From the NCBI GenBank assembly GCA_964244495.1, contig CAXTIU010000010.1:94757-158756 (forward strand): a DNA stretch of 64,000 nucleotides. Reading direction: 5' to 3'. The stretch is from RH-AL1 sp964244495 (GTDB lineage Bacteria > Pseudomonadota > Alphaproteobacteria > Rhizobiales > Beijerinckiaceae). This document shows, in pieces, positions 1 through 8,320 of this stretch (its first letter is position 1; every line of letters starts with the position of its first letter). The position numbers and the translations under genes were made by a program. The notes under the pieces are model-generated. The model saw only the letters and a list, made by a program, of their open reading frames with translations. It had not been told where the DNA came from and did no database searches.

Positions 1-262
1 CGTCCGCCGGATCGACGTAGAGCGGCGCGACGCCGGGCGCCGCGGTGCCCTGTGGCGGCGCGTAGGCGGGCGCGTAGGGTCGGTAGGCCGGACGCTGCTC
101 GGGATAATAGAACGACTCGTAGGCCGGACCGCCTCCGTAATAGTAGTCGGGCGCGCTATTGTAGCTGTAGCCGTAACCACGGTATTGCGCCGAGGACGGC
201 GTGACCGAGAAAAGGACCGCGACCGACGCCGTCACGGCAAGACATACGCTTTTGCGAAACAT
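1..262 (-). CDS. Secreted Tyr/Pro-rich protein, N-terminal part (runs off the window)
   Basis: The gene begins with ATG at 262 and leaves the window at its left edge, so only about 87 residues are visible. They open with MFRKSVCLAV, a basic start followed by a hydrophobic stretch and an S-S-A-Q end that looks like a signal peptidase I site. What follows is a low-complexity Tyr/Pro/Ala/Gly linker (GYGYSYNSAPDYYYGGG and similar). In this class of bacteria such linkers often precede a cell-wall-binding or L,D-transpeptidase domain, and two transpeptidases lie on the same strand within 6.6 kb, but the catalytic part is not in view. The function is therefore not assigned. Export is inferred from the leader. 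Confidence 0.6.
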   Translation of the reverse strand, partial: MFRKSVCLAVTASVAVLFSVTPSSAQYRGYGYSYNSAPDYYYGGGPAYESFYYPEQRPAYRPYAPAYAPPQGTAAPGVAPLYVDPAD

Positions 263-553
263 GGAACACCGCTTGGGGCCGCTGGACACTTCTTCGCGTT
301 TTTCGGCAACAACAAAGGCGGAAATGGGAATGGCGACGCGGGCGCCCTACCGCCCCCACCGTCATCGGCCCGCCGCGACGGACCCATCGCACAATAATCG
401 GTGGACGACCTGGCCGCGACGGCCTGCGTGACACGCCCCCGAAGTTGCGAGCCTCCGTCAAAGGCGACTCGACCTTGAAGTCTTTAGGAGGCGCGAAACA
501 GGAGACGCCTGATGGCTCGGGACGCCCTTCCAGGCCCCGTCATCGCGTGGCCG

Positions 554-1180
554 TCAGAGCACCACGACGTGCGCGCCGACCTTGACGCGGCTGTAAAGGT
601 CGATCACGTCGGCGTTGAGCAGTCGGATGCAGCCCGACGACACGGCTTGGCCGATGGTGTCCGGCTCGTTGGTGCCGTGGATGCGGAACATCGTGTCGCC
701 CTTGGCGGTGTAAAGGTACATCGCCCGGGCGCCGAGCGGGTTGTCGATGCCGCCCTTCATGAAGTGCGGGATGTCGGGGCGGCGCTTGATCATCTCGACC
801 GGGGGCGTCCAGGTCGGCCATTCGGCGCGACGGCCGATGTAGGCCTGCCCCGACCAGGCGAACCCGTCGCGGCCGACGCCGATGTCGTAGCGCATCGCCT
901 GTCCGTTCTCCATCGACAGGTACAGCCAGCGGTTCTTGGTGTCGACGGTGATCGTGCCGGGCTTCTCCTCCGTGGGATCCCTCATCACCGTCCGGGTGGT
1001 GCCGGCGACCGGCGGCGCGATGGCCACGTCGGTCTGGATGTTGGCCTGCTGGACGTTGCCCTGCGTCAGTGGTGCAAACAGCGTGTTGAGATCGAACTGC
1101 GGCCCGGCGGCCTGCGCCTGGCTCGCCAGGACGGACATTGCGGCCACGGCGAAGCCGCCCCTCAGAACGTTGATGATCAT
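554..1180 (-). CDS. L,D-transpeptidase (YkuD/ErfK family)
   Basis: Periplasmic peptidoglycan cross-linking enzyme of the YkuD fold; the family makes 3-3 cross-links or attaches proteins to the wall through a catalytic Cys. The product is 208 residues: a signal peptide (MIINVLRGGF... ASQAQA) and one YkuD domain ending at the C terminus. The active-site signature is visible as HGTNEPDTIG followed by SSGCIRLLNADVIDLY, giving the conserved His, Ser-x-Gly-Cys and Arg. I chose the ATG at 1180 because it directly precedes the leader and has a GAGGGG ribosome-binding site about 10 bases upstream. The frame stays open to 1237 but that extension would spoil the leader. The catalytic half closely resembles the 14,244 gene. 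Which reaction it performs cannot be told from sequence. Confidence 0.92.
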   Translation of the reverse strand: MIINVLRGGFAVAAMSVLASQAQAAGPQFDLNTLFAPLTQGNVQQANIQTDVAIAPPVAGTTRTVMRDPTEEKPGTITVDTKNRWLYLSMENGQAMRYDIGVGRDGFAWSGQAYIGRRAEWPTWTPPVEMIKRRPDIPHFMKGGIDNPLGARAMYLYTAKGDTMFRIHGTNEPDTIGQAVSSGCIRLLNADVIDLYSRVKVGAHVVVL

Positions 1181-1297
1181 GACCCGACCCCTCGGTTCAA
1201 TGTCGCGTTTCCGACACTGCGACGAAGGAATGCTCAAGCCCAGGCTTTCGTTCCTCGACAGGCCGTCACGAGGTTAACGCGGCGGCGCGCGAACGGC

Positions 1298-2701
1298 TCA
1301 ATTCGCCTTGGCGGCGGCGGACCAGCGCATGTCGTCGGCACGGCCGGTCGGTGCGCTCGCGGCCTGGCCGCGCACCAGCGCGCTGCGCAGCAGGCCGTCG
1401 CTGTTGGTGAGGTCGCGATAGGCGGCGACCGCCGAGAGCTGCCCGTTCGCCGCGGCGGGCGCGTCGGTGAGGCTCTTGATCGGGCCGGCATCGGGCTTCA
1501 CCGCCGCGACCGCCGGGCGGTCGCCCGGCGCCGTGGCCGGTCCGTCGGTCGGCAGCTGCGGCAGGGGGACCTTGCCGTCGAGGTCGCGGCGCACGTGCGT
1601 CTCGACGAAATGGGCGAGCTTGCGTTCGCCCGCCCTGGTGAAAAGCACGCCGTCCGGCGCGCGCAGCCGCGCGGTCTGGCCGTTCACGTCGGGGCCGTAG
1701 CTGCTGAAGTCCCCGTCCTCGTCGCTGAACGCCTCCCACGTGTCGACGTAGGTCGCGCCGCTCTTCGCCGCTTCCTCGCGGTAGATGTCGTTGAACGCCG
1801 CCATGTCGTCGGCGAAGGCGTCGTCCTTGGTGATGGGCACGCCCACCCAGACCAGCGGTATGCCGTGCTTGCGGAAGGCGTCGTCGATCGCCGCGACCCG
1901 GCGGCGGTAGGCGGCCGTCCATTCCGGCGTGCCGAGCGCGAGCGTGCCGCCGCTCTCGTGGATCGGCTGCCGATCGTTGATGCCGATCATCATCACCGCC
2001 ACGTCGATCTTCTTGTCGTCCGGCTTCCTGTCCTCCGGCTTCCCGGTCTTGTCGTCGCCCTTCGCGCCGCCCTTGGCGTCGAGCGCGTCGGCGACCGCCT
2101 TCGGCCAATCGAAGACATCGGTCGTCACCAGGCCGGTCGAGGCCCGCGCCTTGTGGACGATCGCCACATCCTGACGGTCGCCGAAGGCGTCGTCGAGGCC
2201 GTTGCCGAGCATCTGCCCGAGGCTGTCGCCGAAAACGTCGACGAAGAGGGAGGCGTTCTTCGGGGGGGCCTTCTCTTTCGGGGGCGCTTCCTTCTGAGCC
2301 TGCTCCACCTGCCGCCGACGGGGCGGCCGGCGGCGCGGGGCCTCGTAGGGGGAGGAGCCGTAGTCGCGGCCCGGGTAGGGCGGGATCGCGGTGCCTTGTC
2401 CCGGGTAGCCTTGCCCGGGATAGCCTTGCCCCGGGTAGCTTTGGCCGGAATAGCCGGGCCTCGCGTAACCCTGCCCGGGGTAGGAGGGGTAACGGGGGTA
2501 GGACGGGGCCTGGGGCTGCGGTCGCCCGCCGCCGAACAGGTTGCCGAACCAGCCGTAGCCCTGGGCGGCGGCCGGCCCCGCGCTCGCGACGACGAACACG
2601 GCGCTCGAAGCGATCGCGGCGAAGAGGATGCCGGCGAAGACGGGCGCGGTGAACACGCGAGCGGCGGATCGCTTCGATCGAGGGCGCGGGTGAGCGTTCA
2701 T
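1298..2701 (-). CDS. Secreted SGNH/GDSL-family hydrolase (DUF459)
   Basis: 467-residue exported protein. It has an N-terminal hydrophobic leader ending GPAAAQ, a Pro/Gly/Tyr linker with tandem YPGQG units near residues 75-105, a basic Arg/Pro stretch, a Lys/Pro/Glu segment, then an SGNH-hydrolase domain from about residue 150. The domain shows block I as VFGDSLGQML (nucleophile Ser in GDS), block III as MMIGINDRQP (Gly-x-Asn) and a late block FTRAGERKLAHF. It lacks a clear D-x-x-H in block V, where a His follows the Lys-Leu-Ala; DUF459 members commonly look like this. Members are proposed to act on cell-surface polysaccharide esters, but the substrate is unknown. The preceding gene on this strand is not in the same operon. 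Start ATG at 2701. Confidence 0.85.
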   Translation of the reverse strand: MNAHPRPRSKRSAARVFTAPVFAGILFAAIASSAVFVVASAGPAAAQGYGWFGNLFGGGRPQPQAPSYPRYPSYPGQGYARPGYSGQSYPGQGYPGQGYPGQGTAIPPYPGRDYGSSPYEAPRRRPPRRRQVEQAQKEAPPKEKAPPKNASLFVDVFGDSLGQMLGNGLDDAFGDRQDVAIVHKARASTGLVTTDVFDWPKAVADALDAKGGAKGDDKTGKPEDRKPDDKKIDVAVMMIGINDRQPIHESGGTLALGTPEWTAAYRRRVAAIDDAFRKHGIPLVWVGVPITKDDAFADDMAAFNDIYREEAAKSGATYVDTWEAFSDEDGDFSSYGPDVNGQTARLRAPDGVLFTRAGERKLAHFVETHVRRDLDGKVPLPQLPTDGPATAPGDRPAVAAVKPDAGPIKSLTDAPAAANGQLSAVAAYRDLTNSDGLLRSALVRGQAASAPTGRADDMRWSAAAKAN

Positions 2702-2819
2702 GAAACGCTTGTAACCGCTCGCGGCGCCATGACCAACCTTGGGCGCTGCCGTGGGCGTCCGCCGCCTCCGCGTCCCGGCGCCTGTCGCGACGCGCGCGCC
2801 CCTATGCTATGGCGGTCCG

Positions 2820-3746
2820 ATGACAGACACGACGGAGAACGGGACGGCGGACGCCGTGTTCGGCTTCCCTCCCGCCAAGCTCGCGACCGTTCCCGCCTCG
2901 GCCACGCAATACTCGCCCCTCGTGCCGGGCGCGCTTGTCCTCGAGGACGCCGCCGCCGGCTCGCTCGCCGGCATGGCCATGCTGGCCGTGCCGGGCACGG
3001 TGGAGCGGCGGCACGGCATGGCGGCGATGCTGCGGGCCTTGAAACCCGGCGCCCCTTTCACGGTTTTGGCGCCCAAGGACATGGGCGGGGCGCGCCTCGC
3101 CGGCGAGCTCGAAGCCTTCGGCTGCGATGTCGTCGACGGCGCGAAGGCGCATCACCGGATCTGCGTCGGGCGACGTCCGGCGGTTCCCGCCGGCGTGGCG
3201 GAAGCGCTGGCGGAGGGCGCGCCGCGCCGCCTCCCCGACCTCGGCCTTTGGTCGCAACCCGGCATCTTCAGCTGGAACAGGATCGATCCCGGCTCCGCGC
3301 TGCTCCTCGACACGCTGCCGCGCCTCGCCGGCCGGGGCGCGGACCTCGGCTGCGGCATCGGCGTGCTCGCGCACGGGGTCCTCGCCTCGCCGGACGTGAC
3401 GCGGCTCGACCTGCTCGACATCGACCGCCGGGCGGTGGCGGCGGCGCGCCGCAACGTCGACGACGGCCGGGCGGCGTTCGGCTGGGTCGACGTGCGGGCC
3501 GGCACCGGCCTCGCCGGCCTCGACTTCGTGGTGATGAACCCGCCGTTCCACGACGGCGGCGGCGAGGACAGGAGCCTCGGCCAAACCTTCATCCGGCGCG
3601 CGGCGGAGGCGCTGCGCACCGGCGGCCGCCTTTGGCTCACCGCCAACCGGCACCTGCCCTACGAGACCGCGCTGAAGCCGCTGTTCCGCCAAGTGAGCCC
3701 GGTGATCGAGGCGGGAGGGTTCAAGGTCATCGAGGCGCGGAAGTGA
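2820..3746 (+). CDS. RsmC/RlmG-like rRNA (guanine-N2) methyltransferase
   Basis: 308-residue class I S-adenosylmethionine methyltransferase. The N-terminal half is a degenerate, RsmC-like domain (KPGAPFTVLAPKDMGGARL). The C-terminal half carries SAM motif I as GADLGCGIGVLAHGVL and the catalytic motif IV as VVMNPPFHDGG, the NPPF signature of base-amino methyltransferases acting on guanine N2 of rRNA. Length and layout fit RsmC (16S G1207) or RlmG; the exact base is inferred only. The frame is open further upstream to 2739, but MTDTTENGTADAVFGF at 2820 is the likely start. Its TGA overlaps the GTG of the next gene, a pseudouridine synthase, so two ribosome-modifying enzymes are translationally coupled. 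Confidence 0.85.
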   Translation: MTDTTENGTADAVFGFPPAKLATVPASATQYSPLVPGALVLEDAAAGSLAGMAMLAVPGTVERRHGMAAMLRALKPGAPFTVLAPKDMGGARLAGELEAFGCDVVDGAKAHHRICVGRRPAVPAGVAEALAEGAPRRLPDLGLWSQPGIFSWNRIDPGSALLLDTLPRLAGRGADLGCGIGVLAHGVLASPDVTRLDLLDIDRRAVAAARRNVDDGRAAFGWVDVRAGTGLAGLDFVVMNPPFHDGGGEDRSLGQTFIRRAAEALRTGGRLWLTANRHLPYETALKPLFRQVSPVIEAGGFKVIEARK

Positions 3747-4486
3747 GCGGGACGGCACCCGGGGGCGCGTCGCGGCTCGACCGGCTGCTCGCCAACCTCG
3801 GCTACGGCTCGCGGCGCGACGTGGCCCGCCTCGCCGCCGCCGGCCGGGTCACGCTCGACGGCTTGGCCCTCGCCGACGCCGATCGGCGGATCGCGCCGGC
3901 CGACGCCCAGCGCCTCCGCGTCGACGGCGAGCCGCTCGATCCCCTCCCCGGGCTCGTCCTGATGCTGCACAAGCCGGTCGGCGTCACCTGCTCGCGCGGG
4001 GACGCCGGACCGCTCGTCGGCGACCTGCTGCCGGAACGCTGGCGCCGCCGCGACCCGCCGCTGTCGCCGGTCGGCCGGCTCGACAAGGACACGTCCGGGC
4101 TGCTGCTGCTCACCGACGACGGCGCCCTCCTCCACCGGGTCATTTCTCCGCGCGCGCACGTGCCCAAGCGCTACCGGGCGAGGCTCGCCCGCCCGCTGCG
4201 CGGCGACGAGGCGGACGTGTTCGCCGCCGGCACCCTCCTGCTGCGGGGCGAGGCCAGGCCGCTGCTGCCCGCCGCCTTCGTGGCCATGGGACCGGCCGAG
4301 GCGACGCTGACGATCCGCGAGGGACGCTACCACCAGGTGCGCCGCATGTTTGCGGCGCTGGGCAACCACGTCGAGGCGCTGCACCGCGAGAGCGTGGGCG
4401 GCCTCGCGCTTCCCGGCGACTGCGCGGAGGGGACGTACCGCGCGCTCGATCCGGCGGCGGTGGCGACGATCTTCGCGGCGTCCTGA
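3743..4486 (+). CDS. RsuA/RluE-family rRNA pseudouridine synthase
   Basis: 247-residue enzyme converting a uridine of rRNA to pseudouridine. An S4 RNA-binding domain lies at residues about 7-60 (LDRLLANLGYGSRRDVARL). The catalytic domain carries GRLDKDTSGLLLLTDDG with the nucleophilic Asp in RLDKDTSGL, followed by the KRYRARL segment and REGRYHQVRRMFAALGNHV near the C terminus, both typical of the RsuA branch. Start: GTG at 3743, inside the stop codon of the upstream methyltransferase (GTGA overlap), so the two are read together. It is in the RsuA branch rather than RluA/RluD. Choosing between 16S position 516 (RsuA) and 23S targets (RluE, RluF) needs a tree. Confidence 0.9.
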   Translation: MSGTAPGGASRLDRLLANLGYGSRRDVARLAAAGRVTLDGLALADADRRIAPADAQRLRVDGEPLDPLPGLVLMLHKPVGVTCSRGDAGPLVGDLLPERWRRRDPPLSPVGRLDKDTSGLLLLTDDGALLHRVISPRAHVPKRYRARLARPLRGDEADVFAAGTLLLRGEARPLLPAAFVAMGPAEATLTIREGRYHQVRRMFAALGNHVEALHRESVGGLALPGDCAEGTYRALDPAAVATIFAAS

Positions 4487-4528
4487 GGCGCCGGTCGCCC
4501 AGGGCGACTGCGGATCGGTCGGCCCGGA

Positions 4529-5032
4529 TCAACGCACCTTGGCGTCGATCTCGCCGAGGTGACGCTCGACGATCCTGTGCGTTTCGGCGGCGAAGGCCTT
4601 TAGGTCGGGGTTCGTCCCGCCCACCGCCTCCTTGGCGAAGGCCGCGCCGTCGGCCTCGTGGATCATCTTCATGTCGACGAGGTAGGCCTTGTCGAAGTCG
4701 GCGCCGGGCAGGGCCTTGATCTTGTCGAGACGCGCCTGGAACGCGGCGTTGAGCCTGTCGGGGAACGGCAGGCCGGCGCCGGTGACGATCCCCTTCAGCT
4801 TGTCGCCGACGAGCGCGTGGTCGTGGGCTTCCGTGTTGCCCTGATCGCGGATGTCCTGCGTCGCGCCCCGCGTTTCCGCGAGCGTGCCGAGCGCCACCTC
4901 GTACATGCCGCCCTGCGAGACCATGGCGACGAACGCCTTGTCGGCGTCCGACATCGGAGCGGCGGCCCGCGCGGGCTCGACGGCCAGCGCCAGGAGAATG
5001 CCGCCCGAAACCCATGCTGCCTTGCGAACCAT
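4529..5032 (-). CDS. Exported DUF4142 protein
   Basis: 167-residue protein with a signal peptide (MVRKAAWVSGGILLALAVEP, cleavage after ARA) and a DUF4142 domain, an all-helical ferritin-like fold of unknown function found in many periplasmic proteins. Family hallmarks seen are DKAFVAMVSQGGMYEVALG at the mature N terminus, a central H-D-H-A stretch, and a late helix with AETHRIVERHLGEI. The frame stays open to 5125, but ATG 5032 is preferred: GGAGG sits 8 bases upstream and the leader then starts properly. The gene follows the DUF3297 gene on the same strand, 55 bases downstream. Function unknown. Confidence 0.8.
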   Translation of the reverse strand: MVRKAAWVSGGILLALAVEPARAAAPMSDADKAFVAMVSQGGMYEVALGTLAETRGATQDIRDQGNTEAHDHALVGDKLKGIVTGAGLPFPDRLNAAFQARLDKIKALPGADFDKAYLVDMKMIHEADGAAFAKEAVGGTNPDLKAFAAETHRIVERHLGEIDAKVR

Positions 5033-5087
5033 CGACCGAACCTCCGTCATCATGGAGGGAGAACGGCTCGGCTCGCCATAAGATGCG

Positions 5088-5357
5088 TCACTCGGTGCCG
5101 CCGGTCGCGGCGGCGCCGACGGCATCGCGGAAGAAGGGCTCGACCGTGCCCTTCAGCTTGATCGTCATCGGCTCGCCGGTCCGCGTCTTGGCGTTGCCGG
5201 CGGCGAGCCTGACCCAGCCCTCGCTGACGCAATATTCCTCGACGTTGGTCTTCTCGACGCCGGCGAAGAGGATGCCGACGCCGCGTTCCAGGACCGCCTC
5301 GTCGTAGAAGGGGCTCTTCGGGCTGGCGGCGAGGCGGTCGGGCGGCGTGTCGGTCAT
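5088..5357 (-). CDS. DUF3297 family protein
   Basis: 89-residue soluble protein. The DUF3297 pattern is visible: SPKSPFYDEAVLERGVGI, then FAGVEKTNVEEYCVSEGWVR and a conserved GTVEPFF near the C terminus. The family is small, widespread in Proteobacteria and without a known function. ATG at 5357 (MTDTPPDRLAASP) matches the usual family start; the frame is open to 5429 but the extra residues look unlike the family. No signal peptide. Confidence 0.82.
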   Translation of the reverse strand: MTDTPPDRLAASPKSPFYDEAVLERGVGILFAGVEKTNVEEYCVSEGWVRLAAGNAKTRTGEPMTIKLKGTVEPFFRDAVGAAATGGTE

Positions 5358-5450
5358 CGTCTGGTCCGAAGCTGGATGAGCGTGGACGTATAAACCACGT
5401 GCGGGCGGCGGCGCAAAGGCGGTGGTCATGGGCCGCCCGCTCCCTCGCGG

Positions 5451-6632
5451 CTAGTTCACGAGGTTCGCCGCGCGCATCGGCATCGCGCCGGCGATCAGGG
5501 CCGGCACCGGCGGCGGCCTGAACAGCGCGTAGGTGAGCGGCGCCGGCCCGAGCGCGTCGATCGCCACCGGCACCGCCGCGGCATGCGCCTTGAGAAGCCG
5601 CAGCGGGACGCCCGGCTCGGCGGCCACGGCGGCGACCGCCAGCCTCGGCGCGGGGCGGGGATGGGGGTGGGCCGGCACCAGCGTGACGTCGATGCCGGCG
5701 TAGGCGAGCGCCTCCGGGCGGCTCACCGTGCCGAGGTTGGCGCCCTTCCGCAGGAGCGCGGCGAAGATCGCGTTCTGGCCACCGTCGGCGTAGGTCGTGC
5801 GGATGGCGGCGGCGCCCCCGGCGACGAGGGTGGCGACCTTGGCGAGCTCGGCGGCGTGGAACGCCCGCGCCCGCGCCTCCCTGACGGGATCGTCGGAGGG
5901 GGCGAAGGCGTAGCGTCCGTCGACGACGGACGTGCGCAGCACCTCGCCGGTCGCCTCGAAGCGGTCCGAGCCTTCCTTGAGCTGGCGCCAGAAGCCGATG
6001 TTGGGATCGTTCCGGTAGAGCGCCATGTTCCCGGGGCTCATGTGGAACGGGTAGGCCTGCAGCTGGAACGCCGCCTGCCCGCCCCTCAGCGCGTCGCGGG
6101 CGATCGCGTAGAGCTCGCCCACCGCCCTGTCCGTCATCGCGAAGCAGCCGCGCGAGGAGCAGGTGCCGTGAATCATCACCGCCGAGCCGGTCGCGCCGTG
6201 CGCGTGATCGTAGGCGTTGGGGAAGCCGGTGTCGAAGGACAGGTAGTAGTGCGAGTTGGGGTTCATCTGCCGGGCGGCGATGGGATAGAAGCCCTCCGGC
6301 GTCTGCCGGTCGCCGTCGCGGGTCTTGGGGCCGAGCTGGCCGGACCAGCGGCAGATCGGGAACGTCTTGACGAACACGAAGCGCCCGTCGCCCGCCCGCT
6401 TCCACACCTCGATCTCCGCCTCCTTCTTGTAGGAGCGCAACACCAGGGGCGCGTCCGGGCCGGTGCCCACCGCCGCCATCAGCGCGAGGGTGGCGGCGGG
6501 GATCGGCGCCAGCGCCTTGGCCGGCGGCGCGGCGCGCGCGGGGGCGGCGCCCAGCGCCAGGACGACGGTTGGCGCCAGGAAGACGGCCGAGGCGGCGGTG
6601 ACGCGGGACGGGGTCATGACGGGCCTGTTCAC
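5451..6632 (-). CDS. YafK-type L,D-transpeptidase family protein
   Basis: 393-residue exported protein with a leader (hydrophobic to about residue 33, ending APARAAP). The YafK/YkuD domain follows, seen as FPICRWSGQLGPKTRDGDRQ, TPEGFYPI, then FDTGFPNAYD and the catalytic GSAVMIHGTCSSRGCFAMTD with His and Cys in the expected places. In the characterised E. coli branch, YafK-like (LdtF/DpaA) enzymes hydrolyse rather than form cross-links, for example releasing Braun lipoprotein from peptidoglycan. The C-terminal 130 residues are Ala/Pro-rich and unassigned. Start: GTG at 6632 with AGGAGG 5 bases upstream. Confidence 0.88.
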   Translation of the reverse strand: MNRPVMTPSRVTAASAVFLAPTVVLALGAAPARAAPPAKALAPIPAATLALMAAVGTGPDAPLVLRSYKKEAEIEVWKRAGDGRFVFVKTFPICRWSGQLGPKTRDGDRQTPEGFYPIAARQMNPNSHYYLSFDTGFPNAYDHAHGATGSAVMIHGTCSSRGCFAMTDRAVGELYAIARDALRGGQAAFQLQAYPFHMSPGNMALYRNDPNIGFWRQLKEGSDRFEATGEVLRTSVVDGRYAFAPSDDPVREARARAFHAAELAKVATLVAGGAAAIRTTYADGGQNAIFAALLRKGANLGTVSRPEALAYAGIDVTLVPAHPHPRPAPRLAVAAVAAEPGVPLRLLKAHAAAVPVAIDALGPAPLTYALFRPPPVPALIAGAMPMRAANLVN

Positions 6633-6863
6633 CGCTCCCTCCTACACCGCCGGACGGGCGCTGTCGCGCTTGCCCGATCGTCGGCATTCAGGTAGAATAA
6701 CCGGCATACCACCGCGCGTCCGCCCTCCCCCCGCAGGGCGGACGCGATCCCCCGACACCCAACTTGGCCGAAGTCGGGGTTCATCGACCCCGGGCCGCGC
6801 CCGGGTCCGCGTTCGGCGCCTTCGCGGTGCGCCGTCGGCGCGAACGGCGACAGGAGGCTCCGC

Positions 6864-7298
6864 GTGACGGATTTCACCCGCATCGTCCTGCCCAAACCTC
6901 CCAAGCCGCCGCCGCGCGACGCGCTCGCCCGCCCGGTCGCGACGATGCCGGAGCTGGGCCGGTTCGTCCACGCGATCCGCGCCGGCCTCGCGATCCGCCA
7001 AGCCGAGCTGGCCGCCCGCGCCGGGGTCAGCCGGCAATGGATCGTCGCGCTGGAGCAGGGCAAGCCGAGCCTGGAGGCCGGCCGCGTGCTGCGCACGCTG
7101 GAGGCGCTCGGCTTCGAGCTCGTCCTCACCCCCACCGACCCGGCCCCGCCGTGGATGCTGCGCGCGGTGCGCGCCGCCCACGCGAAGAAGGCGGCGACGG
7201 CGGAAGGACGGCGGGTTCGGCGCAACACGCGCCGGGCGTGGGCGCGGGAGATGAGGCTGGCGGCGAACGAGGGGACGGAGGTGGTGGATCTGGAGTGA
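6864..7298 (+). CDS. HipB-like XRE-family transcriptional regulator (orphan antitoxin-like)
   Basis: 144-residue DNA-binding protein. A Cro/C1-type helix-turn-helix spans residues about 38-90: AIRAGLAIRQAELAARAGVS followed by RQWIVALEQGKPSLEAGRV. This is the arrangement of HipB/y4mF antitoxins, which bind operator DNA and usually a HipA kinase. The C-terminal third is Arg/Ala-rich (KKAATAEGRRVRRNTRRAW) and looks disordered or nucleic-acid binding. No HipA or other toxin gene lies on either side, so it is an orphan here. Start: GTG at 6864 with AGGAGG 7 bases upstream. Confidence 0.8.
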   Translation: MTDFTRIVLPKPPKPPPRDALARPVATMPELGRFVHAIRAGLAIRQAELAARAGVSRQWIVALEQGKPSLEAGRVLRTLEALGFELVLTPTDPAPPWMLRAVRAAHAKKAATAEGRRVRRNTRRAWAREMRLAANEGTEVVDLE

Positions 7299-7795
7299 GG
7301 CAGTGTTTCGTTGCTTGAGCGACAAGGCGCACTTCTCGTGAAGTGTATCACGAACCATGATCCCATTCAGGGCTGCCCCTGGCCGATCGCAGCATGGCCG
7401 CTTCACGGCCAAGCCGCTTCCGAAGCAAAGCTTCGTCGCCCTCACCCGTCCCGTCCACCGTCGATCGATCGTCTTCAGCGCTACGCCGCTGATCCGACAC
7501 GTTGGGCCGGAGCGATCGTGGGAGACGCCGACGTGGTCGATCATCGTCGGGAGCGGGTGGCCCCGTCGCCGAGAGTGGCGCCGCTCCAAAGACCTTCGCC
7601 GGAGCTTGCGAGCCCTTCCGCCAGTGCGTCGGCGGCTGGGCCCGGTCGCCGAAGGAGGATCTCGCGGACGGTGCCGGGGCGCCAGCCGCGCTCGGCGTCA
7701 ACGCCATCTTCATCGTGGTTCGGTAGAAGAAGCCGGAAGACCGCACGGGAAGCGAGGGCGTCGGCGCGCGCTCGGGGGAACAAGGAAGAGGGTCG
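7299..7795. other. 497-base intergenic region, no gene recognised
   Basis: Between the HipB-like gene and the H-NOX gene. Open frames exist on both strands but their translations are low-complexity Arg/Pro/Ser strings with no family signal. Two small hairpins are visible: GGCCG/CGGCC at 7396-7410 and CGAAGC-AAA-GCTTCG at 7421-7435. The right end must hold the promoter of the H-NOX/cyclic-di-GMP operon, but no clear -35/-10 pair was identified. Confidence 0.5.
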
Positions 7796-8320
7796 ATGAA
7801 GGGCGTGGTGTTCAATCTTCTCGAAGAAGCAGTGACCCGCGGGTTCGGCGAGGACGCCTGGGAGGACCTCATCGAGGCCTCCGGTGTCTCGGGAGCCTAC
7901 ACCTCGCTCGGCAACTATTCGGACGAGGAGATCGGCCGGCTCGTCGCCGCCGCCTCGGCCAAGCTCGGGATGGAGCCCGACGCCGTGCTCGAATGGTTCG
8001 GGCGAACGGCGATGCCGCTCCTCAAAGAGCGCTATCCGGCGCTGTTCGAGGGCCACGACTCCTCGCGAACCTTCATCCTGTCGGTGAACTCGATCATCCA
8101 TCCCGAGGTCCGCAAGATCTACGCCGGGGCGGCGTGCCCATTCTTCCACATCACCGGGGAGCCCGGCGGCGGCGTCGCGATGCGCTATTCCTCGTCGCGG
8201 CGGATGTTCGCGCTCGCGGTGGGCTTCGTGCGCGGCGCCGCCGACCTGTGGGGCGACGACCTCGCCGTGTCGACGCCGGCGGAACGGCCCGAAACCCTGG
8301 TCATGACGTGGGACGCGTGA
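7796..8320 (+). CDS. H-NOX (heme NO-binding) gas sensor
   Basis: 174-residue single-domain heme protein that binds nitric oxide and passes the signal to a partner protein, in this setting the next gene. Family features sit at canonical numbers: proximal heme ligand His102 in NSIIHPEVRKIY, Pro115 in CPFF, and the heme-propionate motif Y-x-S-x-R as Tyr131-Ser133-Arg135 in RYSSSRR. These match the numbering of the Thermoanaerobacter H-NOX. That protein uses Tyr140 in the distal pocket to hold O2; position 140 here is Leu, so NO selectivity is inferred. Start ATG at 7796 with GGAAGAGGG upstream. Its TGA overlaps the GTG of the GGDEF-EAL gene. Confidence 0.95.
   Translation: MKGVVFNLLEEAVTRGFGEDAWEDLIEASGVSGAYTSLGNYSDEEIGRLVAAASAKLGMEPDAVLEWFGRTAMPLLKERYPALFEGHDSSRTFILSVNSIIHPEVRKIYAGAACPFFHITGEPGGGVAMRYSSSRRMFALAVGFVRGAADLWGDDLAVSTPAERPETLVMTWDA

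Noticed and set aside
2385..2480. Repeated blocks that might be a CRISPR-like array
   Set aside because: They encode the YPGQG repeats of the SGNH protein linker, without unique spacers of constant length.
512..4486. A 1,324-codon open frame on the plus strand
   Set aside because: Only its last part (from 3743) is a real gene, the pseudouridine synthase. The rest is the reverse of the transpeptidase and SGNH genes and is open because GC-rich DNA has few stop codons.
7357..8316. Upstream extension of the GGDEF-EAL frame
   Set aside because: It overlaps the H-NOX gene in another frame and translates to Arg/Pro-rich strings; the GTG at 8317 coupled to the H-NOX stop is the sensible start.
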